From the NCBI RefSeq assembly GCF_001984195.1, contig NZ_MTQN01000008.1:557004-621003 (forward strand): a stretch of 64,000 bases of DNA, given 5' to 3'. Every line of letters starts with the position of its first letter. Within the stretch, counting starts at the first letter, position 1. The position numbers were made by a program, and so were the translations under genes. This stretch comes from Kribbella sp. ALI-6-A (GTDB taxonomy: Bacteria > Actinomycetota > Actinomycetes > Propionibacteriales > Kribbellaceae). The notes under the pieces are model-generated. The model was not told where the DNA came from and did not search any database. It saw only the letters and a list, made by a program, of their open reading frames with translations. Positions 1 to 8,562 of this stretch are shown here, piece by piece.

Positions 1-392
1 GCGAGGACCCCCACGATCGCAGTCGTTGCCAGCACGACAGATGCGATCACCAACGCGAGTGCCTTACCGGCGACCAGCCGCCCCCGCTGCGGTACGGCGA
101 GCAGGCTGGTCGTGATCTGGCGGCCACCACCGGCGTCCGTGCTGTTGCTGGTGTACTCGCTGCCCACCAGGACGACGCCCAGCACGATCGCCCCGACCGC
201 TCCCGGCATGACCAGCTGGAACACATTGTCCGCCGCGGACCCGTACGCCGTACCCGCGTCGAGCCGCTCGCGGAGGCCACCAGCGGTCAACGCGCCGATT
301 GCCACCTGGCCGGCAACGCTGAGACCACCGGCCAGCAAGGCGATCGGCAGCGACATCAGCTTCCGGAGTTCGGCGACGACGAGCTGCCTCAT
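1..392 (-). CDS. ABC-2 type transporter permease, partial (runs off the left edge)
   Basis: About 130 N-terminal codons are visible, reading leftward from an ATG at 392. The protein opens with a short cytoplasmic stretch (MRQLVVAELRKL) and then has hydrophobic segments separated by polar loops. One loop contains the SEYTSNS motif common in ABC-2 permeases that work with single-domain ATPases. The ATG overlaps the stop of the upstream ATPase gene (ATGA), so the two are translationally coupled. The likely role is the membrane half of an exporter; substrate unknown. The C-terminal half lies outside the window. Confidence 0.8.
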   Translation of the reverse strand, partial: MRQLVVAELRKLMSLPIALLAGGLSVAGQVAIGALTAGGLRERLDAGTAYGSAADNVFQLVMPGAVGAIVLGVVLVGSEYTSNSTDAGGGRQITTSLLAVPQRGRLVAGKALALVIASVVLATTAIVGVL

Positions 393-1093
393 GCCTTGCC
401 TCCGGCGGTCAACGTGAAGAACGCGTCTTCCAGACCGGCATGGTCGCCGACCACTTCGTCGATCGACCCCTGCGCGACAACGCAGCCGGCCGCGATCACC
501 ACCAGGTCGTCCGCCGTACTGCTCATCTCGGCCATGAAGTGGCTGGACAGCAGCACCGTGCGCCCGTCGTCGGCCGCCGTACGGACGAGCCGGCGCAGCC
601 AGCGGATGCCTTCGGGGTCGAGGCCGTTGACCGGTTCGTCGAGCACCAGGACCTCGGGATCGCCCAGCAGGGCGGTGGCGATGCCGAGCCGGCGGCTCAT
701 GCCGAGCGAGAACTTCCGGATCCGGGTACCGGCCGCGTCGGTGAGACCGACCTCGTCGAGTACCCGCGGCACCCGGTCCCGCGCGATTCCGTTGCTCAGG
801 GCAACCCATTCGAGATGGGCCCGGGCGGTCCGGCTGCGATGGGCGCCGCTGCCTTCGAGCAGGGCGCCGACGGTCCGCAACGGCGACGCGAGCTCACGGT
901 AGGGCTTGCCGCCGATGGTGGCGGTGCCGCCGTCGGCGTGGTCCAGGCCGAGCAGGATGCGCAGCGTCGACGACTTGCCCGCGCCGTTCGGGCCGAGGAA
1001 GCCCGTGACGCGGCCGGGCAGTGCCCGGAAGCTGACGTCGCGCACGGCCGGCGTCCCGCGGTGGTGTTTGGTCAGGTGGGTTATCTCGATCAC
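389..1093 (-). CDS. ABC transporter ATP-binding protein
   Basis: A 234-residue single nucleotide-binding domain. Walker A is GPNGAGKSS near residue 35, the signature is the degenerate FSLGMSRR form typical of bacitracin/daunorubicin-type exporters, Walker B is VLVLDEP, and the H-loop is SSH. It would energise the permease encoded immediately downstream (4-bp overlap). Upstream on the same strand lies a LuxR-type response regulator and its kinase, an arrangement common for actinobacterial antibiotic- or stress-responsive exporters. Family and role are clear; the substrate cannot be read from sequence. Confidence 0.92.
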   Translation of the reverse strand: MIEITHLTKHHRGTPAVRDVSFRALPGRVTGFLGPNGAGKSSTLRILLGLDHADGGTATIGGKPYRELASPLRTVGALLEGSGAHRSRTARAHLEWVALSNGIARDRVPRVLDEVGLTDAAGTRIRKFSLGMSRRLGIATALLGDPEVLVLDEPVNGLDPEGIRWLRRLVRTAADDGRTVLLSSHFMAEMSSTADDLVVIAAGCVVAQGSIDEVVGDHAGLEDAFFTLTAGGKA

Positions 1094-1151
1094 GCGAGGA
1101 GTCTGTCGCCGCGCGCGCCCGCGCGGCAGCGGCCAAAGGTTGACTCTTCGC

Positions 1152-1796
1152 TCAGCGCTCGGCGAAGCCCGACTCGTAGGCGAGGATCACCAGCTGGGTC
1201 CGGTCGCGGACGTCGAGCTTGGTGAAGATCCGGCTCAGGTAGGTCTTCACCGTCGACAGGCTCAGGTACAGCTCGGCCGCCAACTCCTCGTTGGACAGGC
1301 CGCGCAGTACCGCGGCGACGAGTTCCAGCTCGCGCGGGCTCAACTGCTCGAAGGCTTCCGGCGTACGCCGGGCCCGCCGGCGCGAGACGTCGGCGATCAG
1401 GCGCCGGGTGATCTCCGGCGACAGCATCGCCTGGCCGTCGTACACGGTGTGGATCGCGCGCAGGATGTCGGTCACCGGCGCGCTCTTCAGCAGGAATCCG
1501 GTCGCTCCCGCACTCAGCGCCTCGTACACGTACTCGTCCAGGTCGAACGTCGTCAGCACCAGCACCTTCGTGGCGGGCAGCCGTGAGCAGATCACGCGGG
1601 TGGCGGCGAGTCCGTCGGTCCCCGGCATCCGGATGTCCATCAGTACGACGTCCGGCTGCAGCCGCGTCGCGAGCTCGATCGCCTCGTCGCCGGTCGCGCA
1701 ACTGCCCAGCAGCTCGAGCTCCGGATCGCTGCCGACCAGCTCGGTCAACGCGGCGCGGACGCTGTTCTGGTCCTCCGCGACCACCACTCCGATCAT
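1152..1796 (-). CDS. NarL/LuxR-family response regulator
   Basis: A 214-residue two-domain regulator. The receiver domain spans about residues 1-120, with the acidic pair AED near residue 8 and the phospho-acceptor Asp in VLMDIRMPG. A LuxR-type helix-turn-helix lies at about 148-210 (LSPRELELVAAVLRGLSNEE ... LSLSTVKTYLSRIF). Its start codon overlaps the stop of the sensor kinase gene by 4 bp, so the two are a cognate pair. It probably controls the ABC exporter genes that follow on the same strand. Confidence 0.93.
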   Translation of the reverse strand: MIGVVVAEDQNSVRAALTELVGSDPELELLGSCATGDEAIELATRLQPDVVLMDIRMPGTDGLAATRVICSRLPATKVLVLTTFDLDEYVYEALSAGATGFLLKSAPVTDILRAIHTVYDGQAMLSPEITRRLIADVSRRRARRTPEAFEQLSPRELELVAAVLRGLSNEELAAELYLSLSTVKTYLSRIFTKLDVRDRTQLVILAYESGFAER

Positions 1797-2902
1797 CGCC
1801 GGTCCTCCGTCGGAATCACCGCGGCGATCCGGAAACCACCGTCGGGCAGCGGGCCGCAGGAGAAGTCCCCGTCGACCAGCTCCACACGCTCACGCAACCC
1901 GACCAATCCGTAGCCCGCGCCCTCCGCAGGCGAGTCCGTGCCGGGCCCCGACAACACCTCGACCTCCACCGCCTCCGGACGCCCGGCGACAGTCACGGTG
2001 CAAGCAGCGCCCCGCGCATGCCGGACGGCGTTCGTGAGCCCCTCTTGCACCACCCGGTAGATCGTCGACTCCAGACTCGCCGGAACATGCTCGCGCCCGG
2101 TCAGCGACAGCTCAGCCCGTACGCCGGCCGGCCGCACGTCGGCGACCAGCTCGGTCAGTGCGTCCAGCCCCGGCGCCGGCGCTCGTTCGGCCGCTTCGGC
2201 GTCGTCCCGGGCGGCGCCGAGAACGATCCGGAGATCGGCCAGGGCCTGCCGGCCCGACTGCTCGACCCGGCTCAGTTCGCGCGACAGTCGCTCGGCGTCG
2301 CCGGAGGCCACGTGTGTCGCCACCCCGGCGGACAGCGTGATGCTGGTCAGCGAGTGCGAGACCACGTCGTGCACCTCCCGGACCAGCCGCAACCGTTCGG
2401 CCAGGACGGCCTGCTCCGCCTGCAGCCGGCCGTTCTCCGCGACCTCGGCCAGCTGTCGCCGGGTCGCCTCGCCGAGCGCCCAACTGCCGGTCAGGACCAG
2501 GATGCTGATCAGCGCGTAGCGCGCGGCCTCGGCGGCCTCACGGGTGCCGGCGAATCCGAGCACTGTCACCCCGATCAGCACCGCCGTTCCGACCGTCCGC
2601 GCGATCTTCGCCGTGCTGCGCCGGACGGCGATCGGGTAAAGCGTCCAGGCAACGGCGACGAACGGGTCCTGGGTGGCGCCCAGCAGAGCACCGGCCAGCG
2701 TCGCCGTTGCGGTCAGGGCGAGCGCGGTCATCAGGAACCGGCCACGCAGTAGCAGCCCGGTCAGCAGGACGACGATCAGCCCGAGCTCCAGCAGCACCCA
2801 GCGGCCGGGCAAGTCGACCGGCAGCCAGAACACCAGGACCACGAGCGTCGCGACGGCAGCGTTCAGCGCGACGCCGCCGGCGCGGACCGGAACACCGAGC
2901 AT
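1793..2902 (-). CDS. Two-component sensor histidine kinase (NarX/DesK-like)
   Basis: A 369-residue kinase. Four or five hydrophobic segments in the first 150 residues anchor it in the membrane. A HisKA_3 dimerisation domain follows, with the phospho-acceptor His in LVREVHDVVSHSL. The C-terminal HATPase_c domain has NAVRHA and GYGLVGLRERV motifs. I chose ATG 2902 over a longer reading because the extra residues are Arg-rich and not membrane-like. No extracellular sensor domain is visible, so it probably senses the membrane or its partner transporter. It is divergent from the tungsten operon at 2994. Confidence 0.9.
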   Translation of the reverse strand: MLGVPVRAGGVALNAAVATLVVLVFWLPVDLPGRWVLLELGLIVVLLTGLLLRGRFLMTALALTATATLAGALLGATQDPFVAVAWTLYPIAVRRSTAKIARTVGTAVLIGVTVLGFAGTREAAEAARYALISILVLTGSWALGEATRRQLAEVAENGRLQAEQAVLAERLRLVREVHDVVSHSLTSITLSAGVATHVASGDAERLSRELSRVEQSGRQALADLRIVLGAARDDAEAAERAPAPGLDALTELVADVRPAGVRAELSLTGREHVPASLESTIYRVVQEGLTNAVRHARGAACTVTVAGRPEAVEVEVLSGPGTDSPAEGAGYGLVGLRERVELVDGDFSCGPLPDGGFRIAAVIPTEDRR

Positions 2903-2976
2903 GGGCCGACGATACGGGAGCCGCCGGCCGCCGTGACGAAATCGGGAGGCGCCGGGGCAGCGCATTCACCGAACAT

Positions 2977-2998
2977 CGTATACCGTCGACAGTATGAC
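2977..2998 (+). promoter_or_regulatory. Candidate operator and promoter of the tungsten/AOR/FDH operon; possible leaderless start
   Basis: GTATAC at 2978-2983 and GTATG at 2992-2996 match half-sites that recur before the oxalate genes. TATACC (2979-2984) is also a reasonable -10 box. It lies 9-10 bp before ATG 2994, so transcription could begin at or next to the start codon, giving a leaderless mRNA. No Shine-Dalgarno sequence precedes ATG 2994, which fits. Regulator assignment is inference. Confidence 0.45.
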
Positions 2999-3848
2999 AA
3001 TGACGGCTGCGGTGGTCCTGGCCGGCGGTCGGTCCTCGCGGATGGGGACCCCGAAGGCGGGCCTGGAGTGGCACGGCTCGACCTTGCTCCGGCACGTTAC
3101 CGGGGTTGCCGCCCGCGCGGTAGATGGTCCGGTGGTGGTCGTCCGGGCGCCGGGTCAGGAGCTGCCGGCGCTCGATCCGGCCGTGCTGGTTCTCGACGAC
3201 CCCGAAGAGGGACGCGGGCCGCTGCAAGGTCTCGCGGTCGGCCTCGGCGCCCTGGCCGACCGTGCCGAGACCGCCTTCGTCTGCTCGACCGATCTGCCCT
3301 TCCTGCACGTGGCTTTCGTCCAGGCGGTACTGCGGCGGTTCGGCCTGGAGGGACCGGAGATCGTGCTGCCGTTCGTGCACGGCTATCGCCAGCCGATGAC
3401 CGCCGGCTACCGCACCGACCTCGCGCCGCGAATCACCAAACTGCTCGACGCGGGCCAGCTGCGCCCGGCGCACTTGTTCAAGGAGTCCGACGTACGCCGC
3501 CTCGAAGAGGCCGAGCTGCTCGCCGACCCCCAGCTCGCACGAATCGATCCGCACCTGGAGTCCGTCGTCAACGTCAACGAGCCGTCCGAGTACCGCGAGG
3601 CGCGCGACCGGCCCGCTCCCGAGATCCTGGTCGAACGTTTCGGCGTACTCGCGAACCGGGGCGGCGGCGGGCGCGGCGCCCGGCGGGTCCGGGCCGCGAA
3701 CCTCGGCGCCGCCGCCGAGCAGGTCGGACTCAGCTTCGACGGCCATGTCCTCGCGGCGATCAACGGCGACCAGATCCGCGGTGACGGCCTGGTGCCGTTG
3801 GTCGCCGGTGACACGGTTGCCTTCATCTCAGCGGATGCGGGCGGGTGA
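2994..3848 (+). CDS. mobA: MobA-like nucleotidyltransferase fused to a MoaD/ThiS-like domain
   Basis: A 284-residue protein. Residues 1-200 are a molybdenum-cofactor guanylyltransferase (NTP_transf_3) domain with the nucleotide loop LAGGRSSRMGTPKAG and the metal-binding TDLPF. Residues about 208-284 look like a small beta-grasp sulfur carrier (MoaD/ThiS) and end exactly in Gly-Gly before the stop, as the carrier must for adenylation and thiocarboxylation. MobA attaches a nucleotide to molybdopterin; MoaD supplies its dithiolene sulfur. The fusion is unusual. It opens the operon and its stop overlaps the AOR start (GTGA). A second in-frame ATG at 3000 is an alternative start. Confidence 0.82.
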   Translation: MTMTAAVVLAGGRSSRMGTPKAGLEWHGSTLLRHVTGVAARAVDGPVVVVRAPGQELPALDPAVLVLDDPEEGRGPLQGLAVGLGALADRAETAFVCSTDLPFLHVAFVQAVLRRFGLEGPEIVLPFVHGYRQPMTAGYRTDLAPRITKLLDAGQLRPAHLFKESDVRRLEEAELLADPQLARIDPHLESVVNVNEPSEYREARDRPAPEILVERFGVLANRGGGGRGARRVRAANLGAAAEQVGLSFDGHVLAAINGDQIRGDGLVPLVAGDTVAFISADAGG

Positions 3849-5650
3849 TCCGAATGCCTCCAGGTGGCTACTTCGGCCAAGCGCTGGTCGTCGACGTGTC
3901 GGACGGCTCGACCACCGTCGTACCGCTGGCGGACGACGTACTGCGTCAGTACCTCGGCGGCGCGGGCCTCGGCGTCTGGCTGTTGAGCGAGCTCGGCGAA
4001 GCCGGTGTCGACCCGTTGGACCCGGCCGCGCCGCTGGCGTTCGTCTTCTCACCGCTGGTCGGTACGCCGCTGACCACCAGCGCCAAGTTCGCGGTGGTCG
4101 CCAAGTCGCCGCTGACCGGGCTGCTCACCGACGCGCTCGCGTCCAGCCACTTCGCGATCGCCGGCAAGTTCACCGGGTACGACGCGATCGTGCTGACCGG
4201 GCGATCGGCGTCGCCGTCGAACGTGTTCATCGACGAGTCGGGCGTCCAGCTGGTCGACGCGTCCGCGCAGTGGGGGATGTCGGCGGGAGACGCCGAGGAG
4301 TCCATCCGTGCGTCGTACGGGCGGACCTGGCGGGCGGCGAGCATCGGCCCGGCCGGTGAGGCGCTCGTGCGGTACGCGACGATCTCGCACGACGGGCGGC
4401 ACGCCGGGCGTGGCGGGCTGGGTGCCGTGATGGGCTCGAAGAACGTCAAGGCGCTGGCGGTGAAGGGCCGCAAGCGGGTCTCGCTGCACGACAAGGACCG
4501 GGTGCTCGCGGCGGCCAAGGACCTGCGCGGCCGGTCGTTCGGTCCGGCCACCGAGAAGTACCGCGAGCTCGGCACGCTGGCGAACCTGCTGGCCTTCAAC
4601 GCGATCAGCACGCTGCCGACCCGCAACTTCCAGGCGGCCACGTTCGAGGGCGCTTCGATGCTGTCGGCCGAGGACCTCGCCTCGAAGCGGTCGGTGGCCA
4701 AGACCAGTTGCGCGTCCTGCACGATCGGCTGCGAGCACATCTACGCGACCAAGGGCGGCGGCAAGGTCCGGGTCGAGTACGAGAACATGTTCGCGCTCGG
4801 GCCGATGTGCGGGGTGTCCGACCCGGATCTGGTGCTGGCGGCAAGCTCTCGCTGCGACGAGCTCGGGCTGGACACGATCTCGGCCGGCGGCACGATCGCC
4901 TGGGCGATGGAATGCGTCGACCGCGGCCTGCTCGACGTGCCCTGGCTGCGCTTCGGTGACGGCAACGCGTTGCTGCGGGCCCTCGACGAGATCAGTGCGC
5001 GCACCGGAGTCGGCGACCTGCTGTCGGAGGGCACCCGCCGGGCAGCCGCCGTCGTGGGCCAGGGATCGCTGGCGTTCGCCGCGCAGGTCAAAGGGCTGGA
5101 GATGCCCGGCTACGAGCCGCGCACGATGCAGGCGATGGCGCTCGGGCTGGCGGTCAACGCCCGCGGCGCCGACCACAACCGGTCCGGCGCCTACGAGGCC
5201 GATCTCAAGGGCGGCCTCGATCGCGTGCACGGCACCGACGAGCACGTTCGCGCGGCGATCGAGACCGAGGACCGGGCCGCGATCATGGACTCGCTGATCC
5301 TGTGCAAGTTCCTCCGCGGCGTCTTCGCCGAGCCCTTCGGCGAGTGGGCCGCGCTGCTGGCCGGCGTCACCGGCTGGGACGTGGACGGCGCCGAACTGCG
5401 CGAGACCGCGCGCCGGATCGTGCACGCCAAACGGGCCTACAACCTGCGCGAGGGCTGGACCCCGGCCGACGACTGGCTGCCGGACCGGTTCCTGGACACC
5501 TCGCTCGAACTGGCCTCCGGCCGGACCGCGACGCTGCCGGCCGAACGGTTGCGATCGATGATCGCCCACTACTACGCCGAGCGTGGCCTGGACGCCGAAG
5601 GCCGCCCCACTGTTGTCACCATCGCTACCGGAACGGAGCCGACACCATGA
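3845..5650 (+). CDS. aor: Aldehyde:ferredoxin oxidoreductase family (tungsten-type) protein
   Basis: A 601-residue AOR-family enzyme, the usual length. AORs hold a bis-pterin tungsten centre and one [4Fe-4S] cluster and interconvert aldehydes and carboxylic acids. Cluster ligands are visible as Cys289, Cys292 and Cys296 (CASCTIGC) with Cys487 (LILCKF), nearly the same spacing as in the Pyrococcus enzyme. The N-terminal GGAGLGVWLL and HAGRGGLGAVMGSKNVKA segments are classic AOR pterin-binding motifs. GTG 3845 overlaps the previous stop; ATG 3854 is an alternative. The stop overlaps the formate dehydrogenase ATG. The substrate is unknown; glyoxylate, glycolaldehyde or formaldehyde are guesses from context. 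Such enzymes are mostly known from anaerobes. Confidence 0.9.
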   Translation: MIRMPPGGYFGQALVVDVSDGSTTVVPLADDVLRQYLGGAGLGVWLLSELGEAGVDPLDPAAPLAFVFSPLVGTPLTTSAKFAVVAKSPLTGLLTDALASSHFAIAGKFTGYDAIVLTGRSASPSNVFIDESGVQLVDASAQWGMSAGDAEESIRASYGRTWRAASIGPAGEALVRYATISHDGRHAGRGGLGAVMGSKNVKALAVKGRKRVSLHDKDRVLAAAKDLRGRSFGPATEKYRELGTLANLLAFNAISTLPTRNFQAATFEGASMLSAEDLASKRSVAKTSCASCTIGCEHIYATKGGGKVRVEYENMFALGPMCGVSDPDLVLAASSRCDELGLDTISAGGTIAWAMECVDRGLLDVPWLRFGDGNALLRALDEISARTGVGDLLSEGTRRAAAVVGQGSLAFAAQVKGLEMPGYEPRTMQAMALGLAVNARGADHNRSGAYEADLKGGLDRVHGTDEHVRAAIETEDRAAIMDSLILCKFLRGVFAEPFGEWAALLAGVTGWDVDGAELRETARRIVHAKRAYNLREGWTPADDWLPDRFLDTSLELASGRTATLPAERLRSMIAHYYAERGLDAEGRPTVVTIATGTEPTP

Positions 5651-8562
5651 CCATCACGCGCCCTGCAGCGCCGGAGGTCGAGCAGCGCACGGTCTCGCTC
5701 ACCATCGACGGGCAGCCGCTGACCGTCGCCGAAGGCACCACCATCTGGACCGCGGCGAAGGACGCCGGTATCGACATCCCGGTGCTGTGCCACGACGAAC
5801 GCTACGACCCCGTCGGCGTCTGCCGGATGTGCGTCGTCGACACCGGTGGCCGGGCCTACGCCGCGGCCTGTATCCGGCCGTGCGAACCGGGCATGGAGGT
5901 GGCGACCTCGACGCCCGAGGTGCAGCGCAGCCGCGAGGTGCTGGCCGAGCTGCTGCTGGTGGACCAGCCGCCGCGGGAGGAGGACCCGAAGCAGACCACC
6001 ACCGCGGACAACGAACTGCTCGCGGTCGCGGACGACTTCTTCATCACCGACATCCAGGACCTGTGGCCCGGTCCCTCTCGCGGGGTGGACGTGTCCAACC
6101 CGGTGATCGAGGTCAACCACGACTCCTGCATCCTGTGCGACCGCTGCGTGCGCGCCTGCGACGACATCCAGGGCAACGACGTGATCGGCCGCAGCGGCAA
6201 GGGCTACTCGACCCGGATCGCGTTCGACCTGGACGACCCGATGGGCCAGTCGTCCTGCGTCACCTGCGGCGAGTGCGTCTCGGCCTGCCCGACCGGCGCG
6301 CTGACCAACAAGGCGATCAACAACATCCCGATCCAGCCGCGCGAGACGCTCGAGGCCGTCGACACGGTCTGCCCGTACTGCGGAGTCGGCTGCGCGCTGA
6401 CGTACTACGTCGATCGTGAGCGCGGCGGGATCTCGTTCGCCGAGGGCCGCGACCAGCCGGGCAACCAGGGCCGGTTGTGCGTCAAGGGCCGGTACGGCTG
6501 GGACTACGCGTCGTCGCCGCAGCGCCTGACCAAGCCGCTGATCCGGATCGACGCGTCGTACCCGAAGGGGCCGCTGTCGGCGGCGACGCAGGAGAACAGC
6601 ACGCAGGACCTGGACGGACCGGGCCGCAAGCGCGGAGCCGGCAAGGGCCGCAAGCCCGGCGGTCTGGTCCCGTACGAGGAAGTGATGCCGCACTTCCGCG
6701 AGGCGAGCTGGGAGGAGGCACTCGACCTGGTCGCCCGCAAGCTCGGCGGGATCTACGCCGAGAGCGGCTCCGACGGGATCGCGGGCTTCGGGTCGGCGAA
6801 GTGCTCCAACGAGGAGGCCTACCTGTTCCAGAAGCTGATTCGGACGGCGTTCCACAGCAACAACGTGGACCACTGCACCCGGCTGTGCCACGCCTCCAGC
6901 GTCGCCGCCCTGTTCGAGGGTGTCGGCTCCGGCGCGGTCTCCACGACGTACGGCGACATCGAGAACGCCGACGTCGCGATCATCACCGGCAGCAACGCGA
7001 CCGCGAACCACCCGGTCGCCTCGTCGTTCTTCAAGCAGGCCAGGCGCAACGGCACCAAGATCGTCTACATCGACCCGCGGGCCGGCACGGTCGCGGACCA
7101 CGCCGATCTGTTCCTGCAGCTGAAGCCCGGCACGGACGTTGCCCTCTACAACGGGATCATGCACGAGGTGATCCGGCTCGGGCTGATCGACCGCGAGTTC
7201 CTGACCAGCCGAACGTCGAACTACGACGAGCTGGCCCGGACCGTGGCGGAGTACCCGCCGGAGCTCGCGGCCCGGATCACCGGCGTCGACGTCGAGCTGA
7301 TCCGCGAGGTCGCCCGGGTCTGGGGCGAGGCGAAGGCCGGCGTCATCTACTGGGGGATGGGAATCTCCCAGCACACCACCGGCACCGACAACGCCCGCTG
7401 CCTGATCGCGATGTGCTGCATCACCGGCAACGTCGGCCGGCCCGGTACCGGGCTGCACCCGCTGCGCGGGCAGAACAACGTGCAGGGCGCGTCCGACGCC
7501 GGACTGATCCCGATGTTCTACCCGAACTACCAGCGGGCCAACGAAGCCAAGACGCGGGTGCTGTTCGAGAACGCCTGGGGCACCGACCTGAACCCCGAGA
7601 ACGGCCTGACCGTGACCGAGGTGATCAAGTCGATCCTCGACGGCGGCGTCCGCGGCATGTACATGCTCGGCGAGAACCCGTTCCTGTCCGACCCGAACAT
7701 CAACAAGGTGCGCAAGGCGCTGTCCCAGCTGGACTTCCTGGTCGTGCAGGACATCTTCCTGACCGAGACGGCCGAGTTCGCCGACGTGGTGCTGCCGGCC
7801 ACGTCGTACCTGGAGAAGGACGGGACGTACACCAACACCGACCGGCGCGTGCAGCTCGGCCGTAAGGTGTTCGACCCGCCGGGTGAGGCGCGGGCCGACT
7901 GGGAGATCGTGCAGGACATCGCCCAGCGGCTCGGACTGGACTGGAACTACTCGTCACCGCGCGAGGTGTTCGAGGAGATGGTCCCGTTGATGCCCGACTA
8001 CGCGAACCTGACCTACGACAACCTGGGTTCGTCCGGGAAGCTCTACCCGGTCGCGGATCCCGAGCACAGCGACGGCACGGTGGTGTTGTTCGACGAGCGC
8101 TTCAACACCGCCGACGAGCTGGCCCACCTGGTCCCGGCGGAGTGGTTGCCGGCCAAGGAGCTGCCGAACGAGGAGTACCCGTTCGTGCTCAACACCGGGC
8201 GGCTGCTGCAGCACTGGCACACCGGCTCGATGACCCGGCGGTCGTTCGCGCTGGACACGATCGCGCCCCGGGCCGAGGTGTCGATCCACCCGGCCGACGC
8301 CGCCGAGCTCGGCCTGGTCGACGGCGAGTTCGCGCGGGTGTCGTCGCGGCGCGGCGAGATCGTGCTGAACGTGAAGATCTCGCACCGCGAGGCGCGCGGC
8401 AACGTGTTCATCCCGTTCCACTTCCGGGAGGCGGCGGCGAACCTGCTGACGATCGACGAGATCGACCCCACCGGCAAGATCCCGGAGTTCAAGTTCTGCG
8501 CCGTCGCGATCGCCCCGGCCGGCGACCGCGGCAGCGTCCGAGTCGGAGGTGCACCCCAGTGA
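5647..8562 (+). CDS. fdhF: NAD-linked formate dehydrogenase catalytic subunit (Mo/W, multi-cluster)
   Basis: A 971-residue enzyme that oxidises formate to CO2. In order: a NuoG-like [2Fe-2S] domain (Cys spacing x10, x2, x12); an extra cluster region; a 2x[4Fe-4S] ferredoxin module (CILCDRCVRAC, CVTCGECVSAC); the catalytic-domain [4Fe-4S] (CPYCGVGC); and the molybdopterin domains with the C-terminal LNTGRLLQHWHTGSMTRR. The residue occupied by Sec or Cys in this family is Cys414 (HCTRLCHASS; codon TGC, not TGA). It starts at ATG 5647 inside the AOR stop (ATGA) and overlaps the diaphorase gene (GTGA). With TupABC in the same operon it may use tungsten. No fdhD-like sulfurtransferase gene is nearby. 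Confidence 0.93.
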   Translation: MTITRPAAPEVEQRTVSLTIDGQPLTVAEGTTIWTAAKDAGIDIPVLCHDERYDPVGVCRMCVVDTGGRAYAAACIRPCEPGMEVATSTPEVQRSREVLAELLLVDQPPREEDPKQTTTADNELLAVADDFFITDIQDLWPGPSRGVDVSNPVIEVNHDSCILCDRCVRACDDIQGNDVIGRSGKGYSTRIAFDLDDPMGQSSCVTCGECVSACPTGALTNKAINNIPIQPRETLEAVDTVCPYCGVGCALTYYVDRERGGISFAEGRDQPGNQGRLCVKGRYGWDYASSPQRLTKPLIRIDASYPKGPLSAATQENSTQDLDGPGRKRGAGKGRKPGGLVPYEEVMPHFREASWEEALDLVARKLGGIYAESGSDGIAGFGSAKCSNEEAYLFQKLIRTAFHSNNVDHCTRLCHASSVAALFEGVGSGAVSTTYGDIENADVAIITGSNATANHPVASSFFKQARRNGTKIVYIDPRAGTVADHADLFLQLKPGTDVALYNGIMHEVIRLGLIDREFLTSRTSNYDELARTVAEYPPELAARITGVDVELIREVARVWGEAKAGVIYWGMGISQHTTGTDNARCLIAMCCITGNVGRPGTGLHPLRGQNNVQGASDAGLIPMFYPNYQRANEAKTRVLFENAWGTDLNPENGLTVTEVIKSILDGGVRGMYMLGENPFLSDPNINKVRKALSQLDFLVVQDIFLTETAEFADVVLPATSYLEKDGTYTNTDRRVQLGRKVFDPPGEARADWEIVQDIAQRLGLDWNYSSPREVFEEMVPLMPDYANLTYDNLGSSGKLYPVADPEHSDGTVVLFDERFNTADELAHLVPAEWLPAKELPNEEYPFVLNTGRLLQHWHTGSMTRRSFALDTIAPRAEVSIHPADAAELGLVDGEFARVSSRRGEIVLNVKISHREARGNVFIPFHFREAAANLLTIDEIDPTGKIPEFKFCAVAIAPAGDRGSVRVGGAPQ

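Noticed and set aside
389..1136. Long open frames on the plus strand across the ABC ATPase, kinase and many later genes
   Set aside because: They are composition-driven shadows in high-GC DNA: low-complexity Arg/Ala/Pro products without domain motifs, opposite genes with clear families.
5647..8562. Reading the FDH gene as complex I NuoG or as a selenoprotein
   Set aside because: It keeps the HCTRLCH catalytic segment and formate-type C-terminus that NuoG lacks, and the key codon is TGC, not an in-frame TGA.
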